The notes under the pieces: model-generated
The model's database searches: none
What the model was told of the DNA's origin: nothing
Seen by the model: only the letters and a program-made list of their open reading frames with translations
NCBI GenBank assembly: GCA_003265885.1
Contig: QFBQ01000002.1
Coordinates: forward strand, 8,552 to 72,551
DNA: 64,000 nucleotides
Origin: Candidatus Marinamargulisbacteria bacterium SCGC AG-343-D04
GTDB lineage: Bacteria > Margulisbacteria > Marinamargulisbacteria > GCA-2716485 > GCA-002719695
Direction of reading: 5' to 3'
Made by a program: the position numbers and the translations under genes
Part shown: positions 17,949-25,577 of the stretch, one piece after another
Position numbering within the stretch: position 1 is the stretch's first letter
Layout: the number at the start of each line of letters is the position of its first letter

Positions 17949-18634
17949 CTCTTTTTTGTTGTTAATGACAGTAAATATAAGCCTTCCATAAAACCCCAAG
18001 CCGGAGCTGCAATCATGGCTCCCATGGCCACTAGATAAATGAGTGGAACATATACAAAAGCATGTGCAATGGCTGTTAAAATATTTCCAACTCCCCATAG
18101 AAGTCCAAGTACTATTAATAATTTTGGAATATCTTTATTGTTGAAGCCCATTACACTAACAGAAATAAACCATACCCCAGGTAATCCTAACGAAATGAAA
18201 AATAGCATAGGATTTGCAACCCCAAGTACAATAATAGTATCTTTTATCAGCTGAGGTTGAGTGACGTATTGAGATGCTATTTTAGGGATAATACTAATAT
18301 CTATAATGCATTGAAAAATACCGAAAGCATACCCAATAATTGCCAATACGGAAATCCAAGAAACCCATCCCTTATTATTTTCTCTACTTAATGCTGAAAA
18401 ACAACATACAACACCTATCATCGTAATATTTGCAATGAGCATGAAAATCTTTAAGTTTATAAACAAGTCCTCAACTTGAAGAAAATCATTGAAAAATGTC
18501 TCTGTTGCAATATAAGTCGCAATTGAAGGAGGCATCATGAAGGCGAATATGACGACCATTAAATATGAAATTCCTGCAATAATAGAACAAAAGGCTCCTG
18601 TTTTGCAGTAACTATTTTTTTCTATTTCATTCAT
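17945..18634 (-). CDS. Multi-pass membrane protein, DUF4386-like
   Basis: This is a 229-residue hydrophobic protein with about six membrane segments. The opening (GAFCSIIAGISYLMVVIF), the loop after the first helix and the later segments resemble the DUF4386 family, whose role is unknown; the resemblance is weak. AGAGAG about 7 bases before the ATG is a fair ribosome site. It is divergent from the menaquinone operon with about 100 bases between, and it is probably a single-gene unit. No functional residues can be named. Confidence 0.55.
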   Translation of the reverse strand: MNEIEKNSYCKTGAFCSIIAGISYLMVVIFAFMMPPSIATYIATETFFNDFLQVEDLFINLKIFMLIANITMIGVVCCFSALSRENNKGWVSWISVLAIIGYAFGIFQCIIDISIIPKIASQYVTQPQLIKDTIIVLGVANPMLFFISLGLPGVWFISVSVMGFNNKDIPKLLIVLGLLWGVGNILTAIAHAFVYVPLIYLVAMGAMIAAPAWGFMEGLYLLSLTTKKS

Positions 18635-18674
18635 ATATACTCTCTTTTCACTCTAATTATTTTTTTTAAACCCA

Positions 18675-18703
18675 TTGACCTATTCTCTGCGTCTTTTTAC
18701 TAT
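18675..18703 (+). promoter_or_regulatory. Probable promoter of the men operon
   Basis: TTGACC at 18675-18680 and TACTAT at 18698-18703 are 17 bases apart. Transcription would start near 18710, giving a leader of about 30 bases with the ribosome site AGAGAGGG at 18727-18734. Confidence 0.42.
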
Positions 18704-18741
18704 ACATAATAAATAAAAATTTGATTAGAGAGGGTATGGGA

Positions 18742-19572
18742 ATGACAACAATAACAAAGCAAACATGGAAGACGGTTAAAACGTATACAGATATCTTGTA
18801 TGAAAAACAAGAAGGGATTGCAAAACTTACAATTAATCGACCGGAAGTTAGGAACGCTTTTCGACCATTAACCGTTTCTGAGTTGATGGATGCTTTAGAT
18901 CATGCACGCATGGATGATGAAGTTGGGGTAATTATTTTAACTGGTTATGGAGAAAAGGCTTTTTGTTCTGGGGGAGATCAAAAAATTCGTGGAGATAAAG
19001 GGTATAAAGATGGTTCTGGGACCATGCATTTAAATGTTTTAGAATTTCAGCGTCGTATTCGGACTTGCCCTAAACCAGTTGTAGCTATGATTGCTGGGTA
19101 TGCTATTGGAGGTGGTCATATTTTACATATGATATGCGATATCTCAATTGCAGCTGATAATGCTATTTTCGGACAAACTGGTCCAAAGGTAGGGTCTTTT
19201 GATGGAGGCTATGGGGCTAGCTATATGGCTCGTATTGTAGGTCAAAAGAAGGCACGAGAAATTTGGTTTTTGTGCAGACAATATTCAGCACAAGAAGCGC
19301 TTGATATGGGTTTAGTTAATAAAGTTGTGTCTTATGATCAACTGGAGACTGAAACTGTTCAGTGGTGCCAAGAGATTCTTCAACACTCTCCTATGGCTAT
19401 TCGTTGTTTAAAATCGGCCTTAAATGCAGATTGTGATGGACAAGCTGGGTTACAGGAGTTAGCTGGGAATGCGACGATGTTGTTTTATATGTCTGAAGAA
19501 GGACAAGAAGGACGAAATGCGTTTAATGAAAAACGTAAACCAGATTTCAAAAAATTTGGAAGACAACCCTAA
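18742..19572 (+). CDS. menB: 1,4-dihydroxy-2-naphthoyl-CoA synthase
   Basis: The ATG at 18742 (276 residues) stands 7 bases after the AGAGAGGG ribosome site; ATG 18736 and TTG 18721 are in frame but badly spaced. This crotonase-fold enzyme closes the second ring of the naphthoquinone head group. It carries [28 protein letters not shown] (oxyanion hole), [16 protein letters not shown] and the C-terminal [17 protein letters not shown], all characteristic of MenB rather than other crotonases. It is the first gene of an operon with an ArsC-like gene, menC and menE. Confidence 0.95.
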   Translation: MTTITKQTWKTVKTYTDILYEKQEGIAKLTINRPEVRNAFRPLTVSELMDALDHARMDDEVGVIILTGYGEKAFCSGGDQKIRGDKGYKDGSGTMHLNVLEFQRRIRTCPKPVVAMIAGYAIGGGHILHMICDISIAADNAIFGQTGPKVGSFDGGYGASYMARIVGQKKAREIWFLCRQYSAQEALDMGLVNKVVSYDQLETETVQWCQEILQHSPMAIRCLKSALNADCDGQAGLQELAGNATMLFYMSEEGQEGRNAFNEKRKPDFKKFGRQP

Positions 19573-19575
19573 AAT

Positions 19576-19908
19576 ATGCGTTTATTTCATAACCCTCGGT
19601 GCTCAAAATCTCGTCAGGCCTTAGCCTTATTAAACGACTCAAATAAAACATTTGAGATTATTCATTATCTCGTTGAGGGTATTCAAAGAGAGGATTTAAA
19701 ACGTGTGTTTCATTTTCTTAGTGATGATTATCATTCGCTTATTCGGGCTAAAGAAGCGGCTGCATATGGATATAGTAACCAGGATTCTTTAGACGACGTG
19801 TTTAACTTGATTTTGGAGCATCCTTCTCTTTTACAAAGACCTCTTTTGCTGTCTTCATCGTTTGCTATTGTGGCGAGACCTCCTGAGCTCATCCATTCGT
19901 GTCTATGA
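19576..19908 (+). CDS. ArsC/Spx-family thioredoxin-fold protein in the men operon
   Basis: The protein has 110 residues and the ArsC/Spx fold: MRLFHNPRCSKSRQALALL holds a single active cysteine in the arsenate-reductase position, followed by a helical section and LEHPSLLQRPLL, where the Arg-Pro matches the conserved anion-binding region. YfgD-like members reduce arsenate with glutaredoxin, while Spx members act on RNA polymerase; the single Cys and the conserved RP favour the reductase-like side. It is set between menB (3 bases upstream) and menC (4-base ATGA overlap), so it is expressed with menaquinone synthesis for reasons that the sequence does not show. Confidence 0.82.
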   Translation: MRLFHNPRCSKSRQALALLNDSNKTFEIIHYLVEGIQREDLKRVFHFLSDDYHSLIRAKEAAAYGYSNQDSLDDVFNLILEHPSLLQRPLLLSSSFAIVARPPELIHSCL

Positions 19909-20864
19909 CCGTTACTCTGTCGTATATCCCCTATACGATACCCTTTAAAAAGCCTTTTTATATTGGACACGAGTGTGTGCAAGAAAAATCTGGAATTTTT
20001 GTATGTATACAAGATGAAGGGGGGCTAGGGATTGGGGATATTTCCCCTCTTCCTGGACTATCTTTGGAAACTCTTACTGATGTTGAACGTGAGTGTCAAC
20101 GATGTTCTTCTATAACATTACCGTCTGTTTCCGATGATATAAAAGAAATGGAGATACCTTTGTTTTCTGAGCTTCCTTCTGTACAGTTTGGAATAGAATC
20201 TGCACTATATTCTCTGTTAGATAGATCTTCATTTACAATCAAAATGAATAACTTGCTAATGCAAGGAGATGTATTTCGGGGTGAAGATTCCACTATGCAT
20301 GTAAAATATAAAGTGGGACGAGATTGTGACCAAGAGCTTCTTCACATTTTGACTCTTATTGATCGCTGTCCCTCTATTCAATTTCGCTTTGATACGAATG
20401 GATTGATGAATCTGGACAAAAGTTGCGATTTTTTTTCTAAAATCCCTTCGTCTTATATAGATTATGTGGAAGACCCTTGTGACAACCCTGATGATTTTGA
20501 TATTTTTCATCAACGAACAGGTCTTTCTTTTGCTCTTGATTATCGTCCGAATGTCTCTTCCTACACAAGATATTCTGCGGGTTTGAAGGCTCTTATTATT
20601 AAACCCACCATTGTGGGGTCAATGAGATCTATAAAAGCTCTTCAGGCCGATTTTAAGAAGTGCTCTCTTGTTTTTTCATCATCCTTTGAGACGGCGGTGG
20701 GGATTAATGCTATCGCTCGTTTGTCGTTTTATTTTAATCCAGATGGAGTTCATGGTTTAAGCACCTGTTCATATTTTCAAGAACCGTATTTATCGTCTTT
20801 AGAAAAATCGTCTTGGGAATCACTGACATCGAATCGTTTATATGAATGGATAAACAGCTTATGA
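19905..20864 (+). CDS. menC: o-Succinylbenzoate synthase
   Basis: The ATG at 19905 overlaps the upstream stop as ATGA, preferred to GTG at 19899; this gives 319 residues. It is an enolase-superfamily enzyme. The barrel has the catalytic lysine pair in VKYKVGRD, the metal ligands in FRFDTNG, YVEDPCD and FALDYR, and the second lysine in LIIKPTIVG. It dehydrates SHCHC to o-succinylbenzoate, the step before MenE. The family is divergent and often promiscuous, but its position between menB and menE settles the role. Confidence 0.88.
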   Translation: MTVTLSYIPYTIPFKKPFYIGHECVQEKSGIFVCIQDEGGLGIGDISPLPGLSLETLTDVERECQRCSSITLPSVSDDIKEMEIPLFSELPSVQFGIESALYSLLDRSSFTIKMNNLLMQGDVFRGEDSTMHVKYKVGRDCDQELLHILTLIDRCPSIQFRFDTNGLMNLDKSCDFFSKIPSSYIDYVEDPCDNPDDFDIFHQRTGLSFALDYRPNVSSYTRYSAGLKALIIKPTIVGSMRSIKALQADFKKCSLVFSSSFETAVGINAIARLSFYFNPDGVHGLSTCSYFQEPYLSSLEKSSWESLTSNRLYEWINSL

Positions 20865-22192
20865 AAATAGCTGATTTGTTAGAAAAACAAGCTCTTAATC
20901 AGCCGGATAGCCTCTTTATTCAAACCTCAACAAGAAAATATTCTTACTTGGATGTTTATCACTTGGTTTTAAGGTATTCGTCCTATATTCATAGGCATTA
21001 TCAGGGAAAGACTTTTGGTCTTCTGATGGAAGATCCTTTTGAATGTATAGTTTCTTTTTTAGCCTTAATACGCTGTGGGAAACGTGTTTTTTTGTTTAAT
21101 CATAAGAATGTTAATTTATCTCGACATTATGCTGAGATATATCACTGTGATGTTTTGTTAGACTCTTTGCCTAAAGATCTTGATTCGCATGATGGGCCTT
21201 CGGAGTCTTCTTTGTGTAATGAATCTGAGATTTGCATCTTTACGTCTGGTACAACAGCTGATCCAAAATGTGTACTTCATAGATATTCTCAAGCAATAGC
21301 TCATGCTAAAGTATCAACTAAAACGTTAGATTTTACGTCTTTGTCTTCATGGTTACTGCTTCTTCCATTATTTCATGTTAGTGGTTTGGGGATACTGTTT
21401 AGAGTTCTTTTTTCAGGGGGAACTATTGTCTTAGATGATATATCGACATCTATGAATTTCACGCATGTCTCTTTGGTTGCATCACAACTATCTCGTTTTA
21501 TGAGTTATCATCCTACATCCTCATTAGATTGTCTTTTATTGGGCGGGGCTAAATTGCAGCATAAAGATATACAGGAGGCTCTAAGTGCGGGACTACCCAT
21601 ATATATGGGGTATGGGATGACTGAAACCTTTTCACATGTATCTTTAACATCACTTCAATCATCGTCTATAGATTGTTCTGGACAGTGTTTGTCTCATTCG
21701 CTTATTAAGGTCATTGATGGAGAGATTCGAGTTAAATCTGATTCTCTTTTTTCTGGATATTTGTCTCCGAAGGGTGACCTAATCTCTCCTCTGGATGATG
21801 ACGGTTTTTTTAATACTCATGATTTAGGAACCTTGAAAGGATCTCAACTTTTTGTGTCAGGACGTGCGGATCATATGTTTATTTCTAATGGAGAAAATAT
21901 ATCTGTGGAGTCGTTAGAGCAACTTGTGTTAGAAGATAAGCATATTCAAGAATTTGTCATTGTTCCGGTTGAAGATTCGCTTAGAGGGCATGTAGGTTGT
22001 GCCTTCTCTGTGACATCCTATTCAGAAGAGGAGTTGTCATTTGCGGTTAGAAAGAAGATTTTACGTTTTTATTCGTCCTTATATTTGCCTAAATATCTTT
22101 TTATTATACATCAACATGAATATGATTTCGCTAATTCTAGAGATTATTTTCAGCAGATTTCATCTGATTATATAGAAAAAAAGCCGCAGTAA
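20861..22192 (+). CDS. menE: o-Succinylbenzoate-CoA ligase
   Basis: The ATG at 20861 overlaps the menC stop as ATGA, preferred to the in-frame ATG at 20846; this gives 443 residues. It is an ANL-family adenylate-forming ligase with the P-loop ICIFTSGTTADPKC, the ALL/YMGYGMTETFSH motif, and HDLGTLKG, SGRADHMFISNGENIS near the hinge. The end lacks an obvious PxxxxGK lysine loop, and the last 30 residues diverge. It activates o-succinylbenzoate for MenB. menD, menF, menA and menH are not in this window. A strong terminator begins within the last codons. Confidence 0.88.
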   Translation: MKIADLLEKQALNQPDSLFIQTSTRKYSYLDVYHLVLRYSSYIHRHYQGKTFGLLMEDPFECIVSFLALIRCGKRVFLFNHKNVNLSRHYAEIYHCDVLLDSLPKDLDSHDGPSESSLCNESEICIFTSGTTADPKCVLHRYSQAIAHAKVSTKTLDFTSLSSWLLLLPLFHVSGLGILFRVLFSGGTIVLDDISTSMNFTHVSLVASQLSRFMSYHPTSSLDCLLLGGAKLQHKDIQEALSAGLPIYMGYGMTETFSHVSLTSLQSSSIDCSGQCLSHSLIKVIDGEIRVKSDSLFSGYLSPKGDLISPLDDDGFFNTHDLGTLKGSQLFVSGRADHMFISNGENISVESLEQLVLEDKHIQEFVIVPVEDSLRGHVGCAFSVTSYSEEELSFAVRKKILRFYSSLYLPKYLFIIHQHEYDFANSRDYFQQISSDYIEKKPQ

Positions 22193-22209
22193 TATGCGGC
22201 TTTTATTTT
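22179..22209. terminator. Intrinsic terminator of the men operon, probably two-way
   Basis: A stem of AAGCCGCA with TGCGGCTT around a six-base loop is flanked by A and T runs on both sides (TTTTATTTT downstream on the plus strand). The menE stop codon lies in the loop. The symmetric A/T tails would also let it end transcription of the L25 gene from the other side. Confidence 0.85.
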
Positions 22210-22231
22210 AGTGTTGGTATGTGTATTATCT

Positions 22232-22900
22232 CTAGGAGCTAGCTTCTTCGGAAGAACCTTCCGCTTGCTCTGTAGCTCCTTCTTCACCTTCACCTTCAGC
22301 TTCCTCTTCGCTTTCTTCAGTAGATGTTTCTTCAACTGCTTTTCTAGGTTCTGCTACTCTAACAATAGAGTTATCAGGGTGAGATAAGATAGTATAGTCT
22401 TCTTGAGGGATATCTTTAACGGAAATAAATTCTCCGACTTCAAGACTTGTCAGGTCAATTTCAATAGTAGCTGGAAGTTTTGAAGGGAGACATTGTACAA
22501 GAACATAGTCCATTTTCTTTATTAAAACTCCACCTTTTTTTGTTCCAGGAGCGATTCCATTAAAATGTACCGGAACTTTAAGTTTAACGTCTTTATCTTC
22601 AGAAATGCGTAAGAAATCGATATGTGTGATATCTCTACTGACAACATTTCGTTGAAGGTCATAGGTTACAACAAATTCACTATGAGGTTTTTTTCCCTCA
22701 ATATCTAATTTTATGATGGTGTTTTTTAAAAACTCAGAACGAACAGATTTGTCATATTCGTTACTTTTGACATAGATTAATGTGTTTTCTTTATTGTTAC
22801 CATAAATAACGCAAGGAATAAGTCCTTGTGCTCTTAGTTTTTTAACTTTATTTTTTCTAAGCTCTTCTCTTTCAGTAGCTTTTAATATCGATTTTTCCAT
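22232..22900 (-). CDS. rplY: 50S ribosomal protein L25 / general stress protein Ctc
   Basis: The protein has 222 residues, the long TL5/Ctc form. The N-terminal domain (residues 1-90, LRAQGLIPCVIYG, FVVTYDLQRN) binds 5S rRNA; the second domain (about 95-185) has VPVHFNGIAPGTKKGGVL. The last 35 residues are a highly acidic, Glu-rich tail (EESEEEAEGEGEEG), longer than usual. AAGGAG lies about 6 bases before the ATG. It stands alone between the men terminator and nth. Confidence 0.93.
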   Translation of the reverse strand: MEKSILKATEREELRKNKVKKLRAQGLIPCVIYGNNKENTLIYVKSNEYDKSVRSEFLKNTIIKLDIEGKKPHSEFVVTYDLQRNVVSRDITHIDFLRISEDKDVKLKVPVHFNGIAPGTKKGGVLIKKMDYVLVQCLPSKLPATIEIDLTSLEVGEFISVKDIPQEDYTILSHPDNSIVRVAEPRKAVEETSTEESEEEAEGEGEEGATEQAEGSSEEASS

Positions 22901-22972
22901 ATCTTATCTCCTTAACAGCTTCAAGCAGGGTTTAATTATAAGAAAAAACAGCTTAAAATGAAAGGTTTTCTT

Positions 22973-23620
22973 TTAAGAGATAATTTTTGGGCATAAGTGT
23001 TCGATAATGCAGTCATCGCACTTTGCTTTTCTAGCCGTACAAATCTGTCTTCCATGGTAGATTAATACTGTTGAAAAATCGCTCCAAATGTCTTCTTTCC
23101 ATACTTTTTGCAAGTCCATTTCTACAGGAACAGCTTCTTTTTTTTGTGTAAATCCTAAACGACGGCTTAATCTGTTAACGTGTGTATCTACTGTTATTCC
23201 AGGTTTTCCGAAGGCTTGCCCAAGTATGACATTCGCGGTTTTTCTGCCAACGCCTGGAAGTTTGATTAACTCATTTAGAGTGTCAGGGACAGTTCCGTTA
23301 TATTTTTTATCTAATATTAGAGCTGTTTCTTTGATATTTTTGGATTTGTTATTAAAAAAGTTAATCGATTTTATACAGTGTTTAATATCGTCTAAATTTC
23401 CGTTTCCTAGTGCCTTTGCTGTTGGGAACTGTTTGAATAACCCGGGGGTTGTTTTATTTACACGTTCATCTGTGCATTGAGCTGATAAAATAACGGCGAT
23501 TAATAATTCAAAATGGTTTTTATGCTCTAAAAAAGTCGTTAGATTGGGGTATGCTTTTTTTAAAATAGAATAAACGTTAAAGCTTCTGTCTAGCTTGGAG
23601 GAAATAGTTTCTTTAGGCAT
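22973..23620 (-). CDS. nth: Endonuclease III
   Basis: I chose the ATG at 23620 (215 residues), which overlaps the end of the exonuclease III gene by 8 bases; an in-frame start at 23680 would add 20 residues of unlikely sequence inside that gene. The helix-hairpin-helix LPGVGRKTANVILGQAFG and TVDTHVNRLSRRLG hold the catalytic lysine and aspartate, and CTARKAKCDDCIIEHLCP forms the C-terminal 4Fe-4S loop. It excises oxidised pyrimidines and nicks at abasic sites. It is coupled to xth, so two base-excision enzymes are made together. Confidence 0.94.
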   Translation of the reverse strand: MPKETISSKLDRSFNVYSILKKAYPNLTTFLEHKNHFELLIAVILSAQCTDERVNKTTPGLFKQFPTAKALGNGNLDDIKHCIKSINFFNNKSKNIKETALILDKKYNGTVPDTLNELIKLPGVGRKTANVILGQAFGKPGITVDTHVNRLSRRLGFTQKKEAVPVEMDLQKVWKEDIWSDFSTVLIYHGRQICTARKAKCDDCIIEHLCPKIIS

Positions 23621-24395
23621 GAAGTTCGATTCCAACCGGGCAATGGTCTGAACCTTTGATATCTTGCAAAATGAATGCATCTTTTAATAATGAAGTGGAG
23701 TCTTCATTTGAAAAGACATAGTCGATTCTCCACCCTACGTTTCTATCTCTGGCTCTAGCTCTGTAACTCCACCAGGAATATTCGTCTTTATTCGTATTGA
23801 ATTTTCTAAAGGTATCTTGGTATCCGTATTGGTCTATGAGTTTATCAAGCCATTCACGTTCAATAGGTAAGAATCCTGAAACCGTTTCATTTTCTTTGGG
23901 TCTAGCGAGATCTATTTCTTTATGTGCTGTATTATAATCCCCTGATATGAATAAAGGTTTTTTATAATGATCGGCTATTTTATTACAATAGTTAAAGAAA
24001 ACGTCATAAAACTCTAGTTTGTAGGCCAATCTCTCTTCAGACATTTGTCCATTAGGAAAATAGACGCCAAATGCTATAAAATCGTCTGTTTCAATGCCAA
24101 TGACGCGTCCTTCTCGATCAAATTTCTCTACGCCTATTTCTTTAAAGACTTGTAGAGGTTTTACTTTGCTGAAAAGAGCTACGCTGCTATAGCCTTTTTT
24201 CTCAGCAGAGTTCCATTCTGTATAATAACCATTAGGGTTATCTAGTTCTGGGGGGACTTGATCCGGTTGCAATTTGGTTTCTTGAAGAAACAAAATATCT
24301 GGGTTTACGTGTTCTAAAAATGATGTAAATGCACCTTTGTTATAACATGCTCGTAGTCCATTTACGTTCCATGATAGGATTTTCATAATTCTCAT
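23613..24395 (-). CDS. xth: Exodeoxyribonuclease III (AP endonuclease)
   Basis: The protein has 260 residues (ATG at 24386 is an alternative, three residues shorter). It is a member of the EEP nuclease family: ILSWNVNGLRACY, LFLQETKLQ with the metal-binding Glu, SGDYNTAHKEIDLARP, WWSYRARARDRNVGWRIDY, and SDHCPVGIEL with the catalytic Asp-His. The YRARARDRNVGWRIDY section is the form found in Gram-positive ExoA and human APE1-like enzymes. It cuts at abasic sites, working with Nth, with which it shares an operon. Confidence 0.94.
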   Translation of the reverse strand: MRIMKILSWNVNGLRACYNKGAFTSFLEHVNPDILFLQETKLQPDQVPPELDNPNGYYTEWNSAEKKGYSSVALFSKVKPLQVFKEIGVEKFDREGRVIGIETDDFIAFGVYFPNGQMSEERLAYKLEFYDVFFNYCNKIADHYKKPLFISGDYNTAHKEIDLARPKENETVSGFLPIEREWLDKLIDQYGYQDTFRKFNTNKDEYSWWSYRARARDRNVGWRIDYVFSNEDSTSLLKDAFILQDIKGSDHCPVGIELHA

Positions 24396-24471
24396 TATAG
24401 ATAATTTATATGCTTTGTTAAATACTATTCAGGTTATAGTTAATCCAACTCACTGAATTTTTTGACTAAAT

Positions 24472-25308
24472 ATGTTAAATTTAAGTATGAATTATACTCT
24501 GAAATATATTATTATCTTCTTAATCATCCTAATGATTTCGATTCAAAAACCAACTTTAATAATAGCTAAAAATGAAGGAGCGATTATTGGGGGATTATCT
24601 GGGTTTGTTCTAGTAAATTTTGGCAAAAACGTTTTTCGAGAACATTTTTGGAAAGAATCCTTTATTGGCATTCTTACAGGGGGTATTTCTGGGTCAATAT
24701 TATATGATAATCAGTTTGATTTAGATCCACTGGCGAAAGGAATGGTTCAAGCTGCGCCATATACAATGGGTGCAGGTCTTATTTATGGAAGTATTAATTC
24801 ACTTATGAATGATGGGCCTGTTTATGATGGGGCGATTAATGGAATCTCTTTTGGCGCAATTTTCCCAGGATCATTCACTGGAGGAGTTCTAGGTTATAGT
24901 GCAGGCACAGTCTATTCATTAGCCAGACATGCAAAAATTGTGGAAAAACCTCAAGTAGGGTTTGCTTCAGCGGGGATGTTACTTGGAGGTGCTGGAACTT
25001 ATATTTACTCTGGAACGATAACATCGCTAGCGTTAGTAAAAAATATCAAAATAGGAGCATCCTTTGGTCATTTAACCTATTCATTTTGGAGCATTAAAAA
25101 AAGTTTAATGACTCTTCAGCCAGGTCCTGATTATAAAACACATTATGAGATCTCAGGCATTGCTCGAGATAAATTTACAGCAGGACCAGCCTTACTCATT
25201 GGCTTTGCCAAAGAATCTTATGATTATTTCCTTCAGGCAGGAAATCCAGAATTTAGAGACTTAAAAAATAATTGGAATGGGGTTTTTCGTCAAAAACGTT
25301 ATTTTTGA
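24472..25308 (+). CDS. Glycine-rich membrane protein of unknown function, next to the glycosyltransferase toxin-like genes
   Basis: I do not recognise this 278-residue protein. It starts with a hydrophobic helix (about residues 10-32: signal anchor or signal peptide), then shows a run of glycine-rich hydrophobic segments such as GAIIGGLSGFVLVNFG, GILTGGISGSILYD, GASFPGS-like turns in GAIFPGSFTGGVLGYSAG, and GMLLGGAGTYIY. The spacing of Gly resembles glycine-zipper membrane proteins. The last 60 residues are polar. Its 3' end was copied together with the downstream glycosyltransferase (remnant at 27781-27873). ATGs at 24472 and 24487 are both possible; no ribosome site is clear. A role as partner of the downstream proteins is only a guess from position. 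Confidence 0.6.
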   Translation: MLNLSMNYTLKYIIIFLIILMISIQKPTLIIAKNEGAIIGGLSGFVLVNFGKNVFREHFWKESFIGILTGGISGSILYDNQFDLDPLAKGMVQAAPYTMGAGLIYGSINSLMNDGPVYDGAINGISFGAIFPGSFTGGVLGYSAGTVYSLARHAKIVEKPQVGFASAGMLLGGAGTYIYSGTITSLALVKNIKIGASFGHLTYSFWSIKKSLMTLQPGPDYKTHYEISGIARDKFTAGPALLIGFAKESYDYFLQAGNPEFRDLKNNWNGVFRQKRYF

Positions 25309-25577
25309 TATTTCTTAAATTTCATGCTGTTTTTATATTTTTCAATATAAATTGCCAGATAGTCTATTATTGAAAACTACATTTTTTTCATTAATCGCTA
25401 CTCTTTTTCATTTTTCTTTTCGTATTCAATTTATAAAATAATCTTACTATTTTTTTGTAGAAATCTATGAGTTTAGAAATCTTGTAAATAGCACTGCATT
25501 TACTTTCTGTGTATTTTTCAAAATAAAAATGAAATTTTTCATTTAATTAAAACGATAATAAGCTTAAAGGAGTATAA
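25309..25577 (+). other. AT-rich leader of the first glycosyltransferase gene
   Basis: This 269-base stretch holds no gene. It ends with AAAGGAG before the ATG at 25578. At 25527-25544 an inverted repeat AAATGAAA-TT-TTTCATTT is present. The last 50 bases (TTTTTCATT, ACGATAA, CTTA) recur, diverged, before the second glycosyltransferase gene at 27890-27939, as part of the duplicated unit. I see no convincing promoter boxes. Confidence 0.5.

Noticed and set aside
19576..19908. ArsC-like gene as part of an arsenic resistance operon.
   Set aside because: No arsR, arsB or acr3 gene nearby and tight coupling to menB and menC.
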